Translations under genes and position numbers: made by a program
Assembly (NCBI RefSeq): GCF_003206065.1
Contig: NZ_PZJQ01000004.1
Location: 1,213,965-1,277,964, forward strand
Direction of reading: 5' to 3'
DNA: 64,000 nucleotides
DNA from: Salinicola halimionae
Lineage (GTDB): Bacteria; Pseudomonadota; Gammaproteobacteria; Pseudomonadales; Halomonadaceae
Shown here: positions 1 to 8,584 of the stretch, in pieces
How the letters are laid out: the number at the start of each line of letters is the position of its first letter
How positions within the stretch are numbered: position 1 is the first letter of the stretch
Notes under the pieces: generated by a model
The model's input: the letters and a program-made list of their open reading frames with translations, nothing else
The model's database searches: none
Told to the model about the DNA's origin: nothing

Positions 1-2226
1 GTACGGGATGAGGTAGGCGACGGCCTGCTTCATCACGCGGGCGGACTTGACCACCTGGGGCAAAAACATCTTACCGGCACCGAACAGGTCGCCGACCACG
101 TTCATGCCATCCATCAGCGGCCCTTCGATCACTTCGATCGGGCGCTCGGCGGCGGCTCTCGCTTCTTCGGCGTCGGCCTCGATATAAGCAGTGATGCCCT
201 TGACCAGGGCATGTTCGATGCGCTTGTTGACCTCCCAGCTGCGCCACTCGAGATCTTCCTTCCGGGGCGCGCCGCTACCGTCACCACGGTACTGCTCGGC
301 CACATCGAGCAATCGCTCGGTGCCGTCGTCGCGGCGATTAAGCACCACGTCCTCGACAGCCTCGCGCAGTGCGGTCGGCAGGTCGTCATAGACGGCGAGC
401 TGGCCCGCATTGACGATGCCCATCGACATCCCTGCCTTGATCGCGTGATAGAGAAACACCGAGTGGATCGCTTCGCGCACCGCATTGTTGCCACGGAAGG
501 AGAACGACACGTTGGAGACACCGCCCGAAATCATCGCGTGGGGCAGATTGCGATGGATCCACCGCGTAGCCTCGATGAAATCGACGGCGTAATTATTGTG
601 TTCCTCGATCCCGGTGGCGATGGCAAAGATGTTGGGATCGAAAATGATGTCCTCGGCCGGAAAGCCGATGTCATCTACCAGCAGACGGTAGGCGCGCTCG
701 CAAATCTCAGTCTTGCGTTCGAAGGTGTCCGCCTGACCCTGTTCGTCGAACGCCATGACCACGATCGCAGCCCCGTGGCGCCGGCACTCGTTAGCCTGAT
801 GGCGAAACGATGATTCGCCTTCCTTCAGCGAGATCGAGTTGACGATTGCCTTGCCCTGAATACATTTGAGGCCGGCCTCGATGATCGACCATTTCGAGGA
901 GTCGACCATGATCGGTACGCGCGCGATGTCCGGCTCGCCGGCGATCAGGTTGAGGAAGCGCACCATCGCTTCCTCGGACTCTAGCATGCCCTCGTCCATG
1001 TTGATGTCGATCACCTGGGCACCGTTCTCGACCTGCTCCAGCGCGACTTCCAGTGCGGTGGTGTAGTCCTCTTCCTGGATCAGCCGTTTGAAGCGTGCCG
1101 AGCCGGTCACGTTGGTGCGTTCACCGACGTTGATGAACAGCGAGTCTGTCTCGATATTGAACGGCTCAAGACCGGAAAGCCGGCAGGCAGCAGGGCGCTC
1201 CGGTATCACCCGCGGTGCCACGCCCTCGACGACGCGCTTGAGCGCCGCGATATGCTCGGGTGTCGTACCGCAGCAGCCACCGATGACGTTGATCAGACCA
1301 CTTTGGGCGAATTCACCCACGATCGCCGCCATCTCCTCGGCGGTTTGATCATACTCCCCGAATTCGTTGGGCAGGCCCGCATTGGGATGCGCGGAGACGA
1401 AGGTGTCGGCCTTGTTCGAAAGCTCTTCGAGATAGGGGCGCAGTTCCTCGGCACCCAGCGCGCAGTTCAATCCGACCGACAGCGGCTGGGCATGACGCAC
1501 GGCATTCCAGAACGCTTCGGTGGTCTGGCCGGAAAGCGTGCGTCCGGAGGCGTCGGTAATGGTGCCGGAAATCATCACCGGCAGGCGTTCGCCGCGCGTC
1601 TCGAACAGCGCCTCGAGGGCATAGATCGCGGCCTTGGCGTTGAGCGTGTCGAAGATCGTCTCGATCAGGATCAGATCGGCGCCGCCTTCGATCAGGGCGG
1701 TAGCGGCTTCGATATAGTTATCGCGGAGTTGATCGAACGTCACGTTGCGCCGGGCGGGGTCGTTGACATCCGGTGACAGCGAAGCGGTGCGCGATGTGGG
1801 GCCCAGCACCCCGGCGACATAGCGCGGCACGCCACTTTCCTCGGCGACGGCGTCGCAGACTTCCCGTGCCAGCCGCGCCGCTTCGCGGTTGAGCTCGACG
1901 GTCAGCGACTCCATGCCGTAGTCCGACTGGGACAGCTGAGTGCTGTTGAAGGTGTTGGTTTCGACGATGTCGGCACCGGCTTCGAGATAGGCGCGATGGA
2001 TCGATTCCACGATATCCGGTCGCGTCAGCGTCAGCAGGTCGTTGTTGCCCTTGAGCTCGCTGGGCCAATCAGCGAAGCGTCGGCCGCGAAAGTCCGCTTC
2101 CTCGAGGCGATAATCCTGAAGCATCGTTCCCATGCCGCCGTCGAGAATCACGATGCGCTCGCCCAGCGTCTTTCTCAGCGCCTGGTTCGACGAATCGGGC
2201 GAAAAGGCGGGGGTAATGGCAGTCAT
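1..2226 (-). CDS. metH: Cobalamin-dependent methionine synthase MetH, 3' end outside the window
   Basis: Transfers a methyl group from 5-methyltetrahydrofolate to homocysteine through cobalamin, in the cytoplasm. The visible 742 codons begin at the ATG at 2226 and stay open to the window edge. They cover the homocysteine-binding domain (about 1-330), the pterin-binding domain (about 350-620) and the cobalamin cap. Cys318-Cys319 in a GGCCGT motif are the expected zinc and homocysteine ligands. The last visible residues include [14 protein letters not shown] and [17 protein letters not shown], near-identical to the cap region of E. coli MetH. The rest of the B12 domain and the reactivation domain lie outside. 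No recognisable riboswitch was seen in the roughly 200-bp spacer before nfuA, which is divergent. Confidence 0.97.
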   Translation of the reverse strand, partial: MTAITPAFSPDSSNQALRKTLGERIVILDGGMGTMLQDYRLEEADFRGRRFADWPSELKGNNDLLTLTRPDIVESIHRAYLEAGADIVETNTFNSTQLSQSDYGMESLTVELNREAARLAREVCDAVAEESGVPRYVAGVLGPTSRTASLSPDVNDPARRNVTFDQLRDNYIEAATALIEGGADLILIETIFDTLNAKAAIYALEALFETRGERLPVMISGTITDASGRTLSGQTTEAFWNAVRHAQPLSVGLNCALGAEELRPYLEELSNKADTFVSAHPNAGLPNEFGEYDQTAEEMAAIVGEFAQSGLINVIGGCCGTTPEHIAALKRVVEGVAPRVIPERPAACRLSGLEPFNIETDSLFINVGERTNVTGSARFKRLIQEEDYTTALEVALEQVENGAQVIDINMDEGMLESEEAMVRFLNLIAGEPDIARVPIMVDSSKWSIIEAGLKCIQGKAIVNSISLKEGESSFRHQANECRRHGAAIVVMAFDEQGQADTFERKTEICERAYRLLVDDIGFPAEDIIFDPNIFAIATGIEEHNNYAVDFIEATRWIHRNLPHAMISGGVSNVSFSFRGNNAVREAIHSVFLYHAIKAGMSMGIVNAGQLAVYDDLPTALREAVEDVVLNRRDDGTERLLDVAEQYRGDGSGAPRKEDLEWRSWEVNKRIEHALVKGITAYIEADAEEARAAAERPIEVIEGPLMDGMNVVGDLFGAGKMFLPQVVKSARVMKQAVAYLIPY

Positions 2227-2423
2227 GGCGACGACACTCCAACAGCAGGGGGAACGGATCGCGTCCCGTCCGAGACGCCAAGGGGCCGCATGGTATCAGA
2301 AAGGCACGACTGGCGGGACGTTGGCGATAATCCAGCGATAAGCCTGACTAAATCACTCGGGATTGTTTTGGTGCCCGCTTTTTCCTACCATAATGAGACA
2401 TCTCAAGCAGAGTTCGCAGTCTC

Positions 2424-3011
2424 ATGAGCCAACCGATTCAGATTACCGAAAGCGGCCAGGAATATCTGGCCGATCTACTGGCCAAGCAGGGCGTCGACGA
2501 CATTTCCGTGCGGGTCTTCATCACGCAACCCGGTACACCGTACGCCGAGACCTGTCTGGCTTATTGCCGTCCGGGAGAGGAAGAGCCGACCGACGAGCGG
2601 CTCGAGCTGGAAAGGTTCAGCGTCTATCTCGACAAGAATAGCGTGCCGTTTCTGGAAGAGGCCGTCGTCGATTTCAACCCGGATCGCATGGGTGGCCAGC
2701 TAACCATCAAGGCGCCCAACGCCAAGATGCCGAAGGTCAATGCCGACAGTCCGCTGGAGGATCAGGTGAATTACATCCTCTATAGCGAAATCAATCCGGG
2801 GCTGGCGTCGCATGGCGGCGAGATTCGATTGATCCAGCTGACCGAAGAGCAAATCGCCGTCCTGCAGTTCGGCGGTGGTTGCCAGGGCTGTGCGGCGGTC
2901 GATCTGACCCTCAAGGAAGGGGTCGAGAAGACGCTGATGGAGCGCATCCCCGAGCTGGCCGGCATTCGCGACGTGACCGATCATACCGATACGACCAACG
3001 CATACTACTGA
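2424..3011 (+). CDS. nfuA: Fe/S biogenesis protein NfuA
   Basis: Carrier protein that delivers [4Fe-4S] clusters to apo-proteins in the cytoplasm. It has 195 residues, the usual NfuA length. The N-terminal half is a degenerate A-type carrier domain. The C-terminal Nfu domain carries the cluster-binding CxxC at Cys153 and Cys156 (GGGCQGC). It is transcribed away from metH. sufE, another Fe-S assembly gene, lies about 2.3 kb downstream but is not in the same operon. A small inverted repeat (3030-3035 with 3045-3050) follows the stop codon but has no T-run, so it is not called as a terminator. Confidence 0.96.
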   Translation: MSQPIQITESGQEYLADLLAKQGVDDISVRVFITQPGTPYAETCLAYCRPGEEEPTDERLELERFSVYLDKNSVPFLEEAVVDFNPDRMGGQLTIKAPNAKMPKVNADSPLEDQVNYILYSEINPGLASHGGEIRLIQLTEEQIAVLQFGGGCQGCAAVDLTLKEGVEKTLMERIPELAGIRDVTDHTDTTNAYY

Positions 3012-3158
3012 TCGGCCAAGGGGTAGTGATGACCAGCGCTTTAGTGGTCACCAACGCCTGTGGGTGTGCTCGTCGAGCGGGTCCCCGCCTCGCCAATCTC
3101 GTTTCAGCCTCGCGGCTGCATTCAGCTTTGACCGCCGCGGCCGATACGCTTAATTAGC

Positions 3159-3178
3159 GTCGAGCTTTCAAGCTCGAC
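3159..3178 (+). promoter_or_regulatory. Perfect 9-bp inverted repeat in the leader of the TAXI gene
   Basis: Two 9-bp arms (3159-3167 and 3170-3178, core GTCGAGCTT) are separated by 2 bases. The repeat sits 19 bases before the ATG of the TAXI binding-protein gene. No T-run follows, so it is more likely an operator or mRNA hairpin than a terminator. Function is unknown. Confidence 0.4.
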
Positions 3179-3197
3179 AGGGTATCGCTGCGGAGAC

Positions 3198-4181
3198 ATG
3201 CGAATGCGTTCGACAGCAATAGGGCGGGCGAGCCGCCACTTCATGGCCTGCCTCTCGATGTTCTGGGTAGGCTTCGCCTGGGCCGGCGCGCCGATCGTGA
3301 TCGGCACCGGCGATGCTTCCGGCATCTACCTCCCGGTGGGTCAGGCCATCTGTCGTGCCTACCAACAATCCACCGACTCGGCCTGTAGGGCGCTATCGAC
3401 CGGAGGTTCGCTCTACAACGCCAACGGCGTGCGCAACGGCGACTTCGATTTCGGAATCGTTCAATCGGACATTCAGTACGCGGCTCTGGAGGGCACCGCC
3501 CAGTTCTATGACAGCGGTCCCAGTCCCGACCTGAGAGCACTGTTCTCATTGCACGCGGAGGCTTTCACGGTCGTCGCCACGTCGCCCCAGATCCGTCAGT
3601 TCGACGACCTGAAAGGGAAACGAGTCAATGTCGGCAATCCCGGGTCCGGCCATCGAGCCACGCTGGACGCGCTATTGAAGGTCAAGGGTGAGACGGAGGG
3701 GGTCTTCACTTTGGCCAGCGAATTGAAACCGGAGGACATGACCCGGGTGATGTGCAGCGGCAAACTGGATGCGTTCTTCTACGTCGTGGGTCACCCCTCG
3801 AAGGCGATCGATAACGCCACTCAGCGTTGCGGCGCGCATCTGGTCAACGTGTCGGGGCCGGACGTCGCTGCCTTGATTGCCGAAACGCCGTATTACAGCG
3901 TCACCGTGATTCCCGGTGGCACCTACGCCAACACGCCGAACGACACGACGACCTTCGGTGTCAGGGCGACGCTAATGACGCGGGCGGATGTGAGCGAAGA
4001 GAGCGTCTATCAGCTGGTCAAGTCGGTGTTCGAAAACATGGATGCCTTCCGCCATTCGCACCCATCACTGGCGAGATTGACGCCAACGGGTATGATCGAT
4101 AATGGCTTGACCGCGCCCCTGCATCCCGGGGCGCGGCGTTATTATGAAGAAGTGGGGCTGCTGCCGTCTGAAGCCGACTGA
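3198..4181 (+). CDS. TAXI-family TRAP transporter solute-binding protein
   Basis: Periplasmic substrate-binding protein of the TRAP-associated extracytoplasmic immunogenic (TAXI) type, 327 residues. An N-terminal signal peptide ends near residue 30 (WAGAP). The mature protein begins with the family hallmark segment GTGDASGIYLPVGQAIC, followed by the ALSTGGS and FDFGIVQSD motifs. TAXI proteins normally work with a fused TRAP membrane protein, and none is visible near this gene, so the binding protein appears orphaned or is served by a distant permease. The ligand cannot be read from sequence. Neighbours are nfuA upstream and the convergent KfrA-like gene downstream. Confidence 0.9.
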   Translation: MRMRSTAIGRASRHFMACLSMFWVGFAWAGAPIVIGTGDASGIYLPVGQAICRAYQQSTDSACRALSTGGSLYNANGVRNGDFDFGIVQSDIQYAALEGTAQFYDSGPSPDLRALFSLHAEAFTVVATSPQIRQFDDLKGKRVNVGNPGSGHRATLDALLKVKGETEGVFTLASELKPEDMTRVMCSGKLDAFFYVVGHPSKAIDNATQRCGAHLVNVSGPDVAALIAETPYYSVTVIPGGTYANTPNDTTTFGVRATLMTRADVSEESVYQLVKSVFENMDAFRHSHPSLARLTPTGMIDNGLTAPLHPGARRYYEEVGLLPSEAD

Positions 4182-4196
4182 CCGGTGCCCGGCACA

Positions 4197-5171
4197 TCAG
4201 CTCGCCGTGGGCGGTAGAGCAGCACGAGACAGTCGATCGTGAAGCTCGCGATTGGCCGCACGTAAATTCTTGAGCTCGCTTTCCAGGCGCTGGCGTTCCT
4301 GCTGCATCGATTTGACTCGGTCGTCACTGACGCGTTTTCCACTTTCAGCCTGTTCCATATGCACCTTGTCGGCGCGCAAAGACTCCTGGAGTTGACCGTA
4401 CTGACGTCGCTGCTCCGAGAGGTCCTGCTGTAGGCGCTCGCAGCGTTGATCCAGTGAAGCCAGACGCTGTTCGTACTGCTTCTCCTGTTTCAAACGCTCC
4501 TGGCGTGCATCCTCCAGTAACCCCATGAGGCGAGTCTCGGCGGACTCATGACGTTTTTCTTCCTGAGCGAGCTTGGTCTGGTTTGCCTGGTGCTGCTTGG
4601 CCACCGCTTCGCGATGCTGTTTCTCGGCCTGCTCCAGGCTTGATTGGTGGCGCTGGCAGGTCTGCTCGAGCTGGAGAATACGTTTCTGCTGCTGACTTTG
4701 GGTTGACTGAACGGATTGCAGCTCGGCCTGGAGGTGGGCGGCTTCAGTCGTCTTGTTCTCGAGCCGTTCCTGAACGCGCAGCATGTGGTCATTGAGCGCC
4801 TGCAGCCGTTGCTCGGCATTTTCACTCTGACGCTGTGCCTGATGGCTGATTTCATCGGCTTCACGAATCTGCTCGTCGGCCTCTTTGCGATAGACCGCCA
4901 GCTTCTCGTAGGCTGCCTGCTGGGCCTTGTCCCAGATATCCGCAACCCAGGTGTCGAGTCCTTCAGGGCGCTCAAGGTTGCGAGGAATGGACTGTACTGA
5001 TGAATCGCCGCTCTGACGTAGCCGCCATTCGCGAAGATGGTCGCTGATCGTGGTGTAGCTGCCCGTGCCGAGGAGCTCGCGGATTTTCTGGACGCTGACC
5101 GTTTCGCCACGCTGTTGCAGCGTGTCGATGGCGCGGCAGACGTCGTCATAACGAATACCATTACGTGCCAT
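4197..5171 (-). CDS. KfrA-like DNA-binding protein with long coiled coil
   Basis: A 324-residue protein starting at the ATG at 5171, which has an AAGGGA ribosome site. An open extension continues upstream without homology. Residues about 1-100 match the KfrA N-terminal DNA-binding domain (MARNGIRYDDVCRAIDTL, then a GSYTTISDHLREW helix segment). From about residue 105 to the end it is an almost uninterrupted Gln/Glu/Arg-rich coiled coil. KfrA of plasmids is an autorepressor whose filament-like tail helps plasmid segregation; a chromosomal role is unknown. A palindrome at 5239-5261 in its promoter is a good candidate for its own operator. sufE is divergent. Confidence 0.85.
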   Translation of the reverse strand: MARNGIRYDDVCRAIDTLQQRGETVSVQKIRELLGTGSYTTISDHLREWRLRQSGDSSVQSIPRNLERPEGLDTWVADIWDKAQQAAYEKLAVYRKEADEQIREADEISHQAQRQSENAEQRLQALNDHMLRVQERLENKTTEAAHLQAELQSVQSTQSQQQKRILQLEQTCQRHQSSLEQAEKQHREAVAKQHQANQTKLAQEEKRHESAETRLMGLLEDARQERLKQEKQYEQRLASLDQRCERLQQDLSEQRRQYGQLQESLRADKVHMEQAESGKRVSDDRVKSMQQERQRLESELKNLRAANRELHDRLSRAALPPTAS

Positions 5172-5238
5172 GTCGAATTCCCTTGCGTTGCTGATAATGC
5201 GGGAGCTTCTGATGGCTCCTGAGAGACAGCATAGGCGA

Positions 5239-5261
5239 TTTACGTAAGCTGTATACGTAAA
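5239..5261. promoter_or_regulatory. Candidate operator of the KfrA-like protein (inverted repeat)
   Basis: An 8-bp perfect inverted repeat, TTTACGTA at 5239-5246 and TACGTAAA at 5254-5261, has a 7-bp spacer. A third, imperfect TATGTAA copy lies at 5268-5274. The repeat sits between the KfrA-like gene (start 5171) and divergent sufE (start 5347). KfrA proteins repress their own promoter through palindromes, so autoregulation is the simplest reading. This is inference. Confidence 0.5.
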
Positions 5262-5346
5262 AATCACTATGTAATGAAAGAGGGTCCATCTATGGGGATT
5301 CGGTCGTCCAAGCCTTATAATGATGACATTCATCACAGGAGGCGCC

Positions 5347-5775
5347 ATGAGTATCAGAGAGGCCCAGGCCGAATTGCGAGACGAATTTTCGATGTTCGAT
5401 AACTGGATGGATCGTTATCAGTACATCATCGATATGGGGCGCCAGCTTCCGGAATATCCCGACGCAGACAAGATTTCGGCTTACAAGATCGAAGGCTGCC
5501 AATCCAACGTATGGCTGCGATCCACGCAAGAGGCAGGTCGATTGGGTTTCCGGGCGACTTCGGACGCGGCCATCGTCAGCGGTCTGATCGCCATCCTGAT
5601 GCGGATCTATAACGATCGCGAACCCCAGGAGATTCTCGATGGCGAACCCGAATTTCTGGCCGAGTTAGGGCTAGACAAGCACTTGTCTCCGACTCGCAGC
5701 AATGGCCTGCACGCCATGATCGAACGGATCTACACGATCGCGCGGGAAGCGAGACTCGATCAAAAGCTCCACTGA
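5347..5775 (+). CDS. sufE: SufE-family cysteine-desulfurase partner
   Basis: Accepts sulfane sulfur from a SufS- or CsdA-type cysteine desulfurase and passes it on for Fe-S cluster assembly. The start at 5347 is supported by an AGGAGG site 6 bases upstream and gives 142 residues, the family size. Catalytic Cys51 lies in EGCQSNVW, the position it has in E. coli SufE. No suf or csd operon is nearby, so the gene is stand-alone and either SufE or CsdE is possible. Confidence 0.93.
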   Translation: MSIREAQAELRDEFSMFDNWMDRYQYIIDMGRQLPEYPDADKISAYKIEGCQSNVWLRSTQEAGRLGFRATSDAAIVSGLIAILMRIYNDREPQEILDGEPEFLAELGLDKHLSPTRSNGLHAMIERIYTIAREARLDQKLH

Positions 5776-5794
5776 GATCGCCCGTCAGCGGCGC

Positions 5795-6115
5795 TCATGC
5801 ATCATGATCGGCCTTGTCACGACTCGTCTTGTCACATCCGGTGGTGTCGTTACCAGTGCCGTTGCTGGGTTGGCAGCGACAGTTCTTGGGTTCGGGAACA
5901 GGGTCGACACCGCCGACATGAAACGGGTGGCATTTCGAAAGTCGGCGGATCGTCAGCCAGCCGCCGCGCCAAGGACCATGTAGGCGGATGGCTTCCAGTG
6001 CGTAACTGGAACAAGTAGGCCAGAAGCGACAGCGCGGGCCGAGCAGGGGGCTGATCGCGTAGCGGTAGATCTGTATCAGCACGGTCAGCAGCCAGGTGGC
6101 GAGCTTGGCGATCAC
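5795..6115 (-). CDS. yidD: Membrane protein insertion efficiency factor YidD
   Basis: Small inner-membrane-associated protein linked to the YidC insertion pathway. The family core runs from [19 protein letters not shown] through [11 protein letters not shown] to [14 protein letters not shown]. The GTG at 6115, 8 bp after the hisI stop, gives 106 residues and is preferred over a longer in-frame extension inside hisI. The C-terminal tail ([16 protein letters not shown] onward) is hydrophilic and longer than in E. coli. yidD usually sits beside rnpA and yidC; here it is the last gene of a zur-hisI-yidD run. Confidence 0.88.
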   Translation of the reverse strand: MIAKLATWLLTVLIQIYRYAISPLLGPRCRFWPTCSSYALEAIRLHGPWRGGWLTIRRLSKCHPFHVGGVDPVPEPKNCRCQPSNGTGNDTTGCDKTSRDKADHDA

Positions 6116-6123
6116 GGCGAGTC

Positions 6124-6567
6124 TCAGCGTTTCCCGGCGTAGAGTTGATCCGGAGACATCAACGGTTCGCGGTCGATTTCTGCGGAGGAAGGCGACAGCC
6201 TGAGATAGAAGCAACTGCGCCGGCCGGTATGGCATGCCGGGCCGGACTGTTCAACCTGGAGCAGCAGGGTGTCGCCGTCGCAGTCGAATCGCGCCTCGAC
6301 GAGGTGCTGTTGCTGGCCCGAAGTCTCACCCTTGCGCCAGAACGCCTGGCGCGAACGAGACCAGTAGCAGACCCGTCCAGTGCTCAATGTTTCTTCCAGC
6401 GCTGCACGATTCATCCAGGCCATCATCAGGACTTCGCCACTATCATGCTGCTGCGCGATGGCAGGTATCAGACCGTCGTCGTTCCATTTGGCGGCCGACA
6501 GCAAATCTTCCATCGCCACCTGAGCGCCTGGCGGCAGGTTTTCGAGATCGTGAAAAAGTCCGGACAT
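6124..6567 (-). CDS. hisI: Phosphoribosyl-AMP cyclohydrolase HisI
   Basis: Opens the adenine ring of phosphoribosyl-AMP, the third step of histidine synthesis. It is a monofunctional protein of 147 residues without a fused HisE domain. Characteristic segments are [23 protein letters not shown], here listed by its ends WMNRAAL and CYWSRSR, then [12 protein letters not shown] and [13 protein letters not shown] with the zinc-binding cysteines. The ATG at 6567 is preferred because family homology starts there; an earlier in-frame start would abut the zur stop. No other his genes are in the window. Confidence 0.95.
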   Translation of the reverse strand: MSGLFHDLENLPPGAQVAMEDLLSAAKWNDDGLIPAIAQQHDSGEVLMMAWMNRAALEETLSTGRVCYWSRSRQAFWRKGETSGQQQHLVEARFDCDGDTLLLQVEQSGPACHTGRRSCFYLRLSPSSAEIDREPLMSPDQLYAGKR

Positions 6568-6603
6568 GAAATTTTCCGTTGAGCGTGTTCGGTCGTCGCG
6601 CAA

Positions 6604-7047
6604 TCAGGCTTTTTCGAGGCAGGCGTCACAGGCACCGAGCAGTTCGATGGTCTGGCGCTGGATCGTGAATCCGCGTTCGCGGGCCGTGCGGGATAGCATT
6701 TCTCCCACGGCTTCCTGGTGCAGCTCTTCGACGCGGCCGCAGTGACGACAGATCAGCAGCTGAAATCGATGTACATGCTCTGGGCATGGACAGGCGATAT
6801 AGGCGTTGAGTGACTCGATGCGATGAACCAGGCCTTGCTCGATCAAAAAATCCAGGGCGCGATAGACCGTCGGCGGTCTGGCTGCGGCATGTTCGTCCGA
6901 AAGGCGATCGAGCAGATCGTAGGCTTTGAGGCCGCCGGGCGTTCCGGAGATCATCTCCAGCACGCGTCGGCGAATCGGCGTGAATCGAACGCCGCGTTCC
7001 TGACACTGTTGGTCCGCCTGCTTGAGGAGTACATCCGAATCGTGCAT
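6604..7047 (-). CDS. zur: Fur-family zinc uptake regulator Zur
   Basis: Zn-sensing repressor of zinc uptake genes, 147 residues. It has a winged-helix domain (GVRFTPIRRRVLEMI, then RPPTVYRALDFLIEQGLVHRI, named here by its parts TPIRRRVLEMI and TVYRALDFL) and a C-terminal metal-binding region with CRHCGRVEE and CDACLEK pairs. The cysteine-rich CPCPEHVHRFQ segment fits Zur rather than Fur. A GGGAA site precedes the ATG at 7047. No znuABC genes are adjacent; it is followed by hisI and yidD on the same strand. Confidence 0.92.
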   Translation of the reverse strand: MHDSDVLLKQADQQCQERGVRFTPIRRRVLEMISGTPGGLKAYDLLDRLSDEHAAARPPTVYRALDFLIEQGLVHRIESLNAYIACPCPEHVHRFQLLICRHCGRVEELHQEAVGEMLSRTARERGFTIQRQTIELLGACDACLEKA

Positions 7048-7137
7048 CGATATTCCCGGGCAAGTATCGAGAGCGGCATATTCTACGCGCTAGCGTCGAC
7101 GGGAGCCACCGGAGGCCTAAGAAGTGGCGCTGGTTAT

Positions 7138-7428
7138 TCAGCTCTTTAGGTGCAGCATCGGATAGTGCTCGTAACGACCGCAGCCCGTTTTCACGATCGG
7201 ATCCTGTGCGGTGAGTGTTTCGATCAGCTCACCGTCTGCAATTCGATAGAGTGAGACGCCGTAGCCGCCGGAGGGGTCCATGACTGGCCCGTGGGCGACG
7301 ATTAATCCTTCTTCGAGTAAGCGATCGAGAAAGTCGCCGTGCCGGCGCATTAGCTCTTGCTCTTCATCCGTCATGGTCTCAAGGAAGTCGGCGCGTGGCG
7401 GAATGTACTTGCAGAGATAGCATGGCAT
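7138..7428 (-). CDS. YciI-family protein
   Basis: A 96-residue member of the YciI/YCII alpha-beta barrel family. The fold segments MRRHGDFLDRLLEEGLIVAHGPVMD, GGYGVSLYRI and TAQDPIVKTG are recognisable. It starts at the ATG at 7428 behind a GGAGG site. The general function of the family is not settled, and some members are dehalogenase-like or fused to sigma factors. It is on the same strand as the EamA-type transporter upstream and zur downstream. Confidence 0.85.
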   Translation of the reverse strand: MPCYLCKYIPPRADFLETMTDEEQELMRRHGDFLDRLLEEGLIVAHGPVMDPSGGYGVSLYRIADGELIETLTAQDPIVKTGCGRYEHYPMLHLKS

Positions 7429-7478
7429 TGGAAAAGCCTCCTGTGGGGAGAAAGGGTTCGAGGCTGAAAATTCCAGTC

Positions 7479-7907
7479 TCAGCGAGACAGGAGGACAATG
7501 CTCACGACGGCAAAGCCAATTCCAGCGATCTTGCGCACGGTGATTGGCTCGTGGAGAAACACGAAGCCCAATATCGATGCACCGACGATGAACATGCCGT
7601 AAATCGGCACAACGGCACTGGCCGGACCCAGCGACAGTGCCTTGAATAACGACGACACGGCAACGGTAAGCGCGATACCGGTAGCATAGGCGAACAGCGC
7701 ACTACTGCTGACGAGGTCTCTCGGCTCAAGCTGTTGCAGGTCGCCGCGCATATAGATAATGACAATGACGGAAACCATGGTAATGATGCAGGCGATTGCC
7801 AAGACCACAAAGCTGGAAAACTGTCCGCTGCGCGTGGCCAGCTTGACCAGTATCGTGGTGAACGAGTAACCGACCATCCCCAGTAAAGCCCAGGATAAAT
7901 AGTTCAT
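7479..7907 (-). CDS. Small EamA/DMT-family transporter
   Basis: A 142-residue integral membrane protein with about five hydrophobic helices. It is a single EamA unit of the drug/metabolite transporter superfamily (start MNYLSWALLGMVGYS; end segment GFVFLHEPITVRKIAGIG). Single-unit members act as dimers. The ATG at 7907 has a GGTGGA site; the open frame continues far upstream but that part is not protein-like. The substrate is unknown. The leader (7923-8098) contains two mutually exclusive hairpins and a stretch resembling the 3' signature of glycine riboswitches, so expression may be controlled by RNA structure. Confidence 0.85.
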   Translation of the reverse strand: MNYLSWALLGMVGYSFTTILVKLATRSGQFSSFVVLAIACIITMVSVIVIIYMRGDLQQLEPRDLVSSSALFAYATGIALTVAVSSLFKALSLGPASAVVPIYGMFIVGASILGFVFLHEPITVRKIAGIGFAVVSIVLLSR

Positions 7908-7922
7908 GTTCCACCCACTTGA

Positions 7923-7945
7923 GCCGTTTTCGGCGTTTTTACGCC
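7923..7945 (-). promoter_or_regulatory. Two overlapping, mutually exclusive hairpins before the transporter RBS
   Basis: Read on the minus strand, GGCGT-AAAA-ACGCC (7945-7932) is followed by GCCG-AAAA-CGGC (7934-7923). The two hairpins share three bases, so both cannot form at once. The second ends about 6 bases before the ribosome site of the small EamA transporter. There is no U-run, so translational rather than transcriptional control is suggested. Confidence 0.4.
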
Positions 7946-7996
7946 CTGAACTTCGGTTTCGAGGAATCATCTTTCGTTCGGCCTCAGCCGTCGATC

Positions 7997-8098
7997 TTTG
8001 CCTGAGAGTAAATGCCGGGTGGCCCTGTCCCTGCCGAGAGACCTGAGTAGCCTCGGATACCAGCAAGCCAGTGGAGGCACGTTGGTCGTAACACTCAG
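7997..8098 (-). promoter_or_regulatory. Possible glycine-riboswitch-like leader element (weak)
   Basis: On the minus strand, 8009-7997 reads ACTCTCAGGCAAA, identical to the 3' end of many glycine aptamers. About 30 bases earlier there is a related CTCTCGGCAGGGAC (8040-8027). CTGAGTGT at 8098-8091 can pair with ACTCTCAG (8009-8002) with one mismatch. The conserved internal core of glycine aptamers (CCGAAGG-type) is only partly visible as CCGAGG, so it is either a variant, a decayed copy or a chance match. Confidence 0.3.
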
Positions 8099-8119
8099 CG
8101 ATCCTTTCTCCGGGTACGA

Positions 8120-8466
8120 AACATTCTGAGACCGCATGAAAATGCGGGGCGACCGCATTGGCCAATCGAGCCGGCGCCGTTGTGTTGAGTACGATAAGCC
8201 AGGTGACATCTTCGGCTGTCGATGGTTGAGTCATCCCGCAGACGCTGTTCGACGACACGGATATCGTCGGGTCGAGTCAGATCGGCTCTGATGATATCGA
8301 TGCCTACGCCATACGCCTCAAGCAGGTTGGCTCCCAGGACATTCATTTTGACGTCGTTGCGTACGACGAGGACGAGATCGTGACCTCGGCGGGCAAACCG
8401 ATCGGTATGAGTCGCCCCGGTGCCACAGGAGGCGCCGGTCATCAGAATTGACGGAAGCGAACTCAT
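8120..8466 (-). pseudogene. Broken short-chain dehydrogenase/reductase gene
   Basis: The N-terminal part of an SDR is readable from the ATG at 8466 to about 8220: an ILMTGASCGTGATHTDRFA nucleotide-binding segment and a DLTRPDDIRVVEQRL segment. After a frameshift near 8215, a piece typical of the SDR middle region continues in another frame at 8207-8130 (NTTAPARLANAVAPHFHA). The NAG motif region is deleted between the two, and the whole catalytic YxxxK half is missing. The TGxxxGxG motif also carries drift (GASCGTG instead of GASSGIG). An intact TetR gene is divergent, a common regulator-SDR arrangement. Confidence 0.75.
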
Positions 8467-8503
8467 GGTTTGCCTCTCATACCGATGATGGCTTGAATTT
8501 ATT

Positions 8504-8545
8504 CATGATTGACGTCATGTTTAATGGCGATAATATGACCGTCAT
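8504..8545. promoter_or_regulatory. Candidate TetR operator pair
   Basis: Between the divergent TetR gene and the SDR pseudogene are two related palindromes: TGACGTCA at 8510-8517 and ATGACCGTCAT at 8535-8545. Their centres are about 26 bp apart, and both are built from TGAC/GTCA half-sites. The location and symmetry fit autoregulation by the TetR protein. This is inference from position and symmetry only. Confidence 0.45.
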
Positions 8546-8584
8546 CATCTAAGCGTCAACCAGAACGTCGAGAAAGGAATATCA

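Noticed and set aside
2227-2423. Possible SAM or cobalamin riboswitch upstream of metH.
   Set aside because: No B12-box or SAM-type core could be found on the minus strand.
3030-3050. Terminator after nfuA (TGACCA/TGGTCA arms).
   Set aside because: A 6-bp stem with a 9-base loop and no T-run; likely chance.
7999-8072. A CTGAGA plus ACCTGA pattern on the plus strand that resembles a TPP riboswitch.
   Set aside because: The 5' GGGG arm and the GCG-AGGGA end are absent, no thiamine gene lies downstream on that strand, and the same bases match a glycine-type signature better on the other strand.
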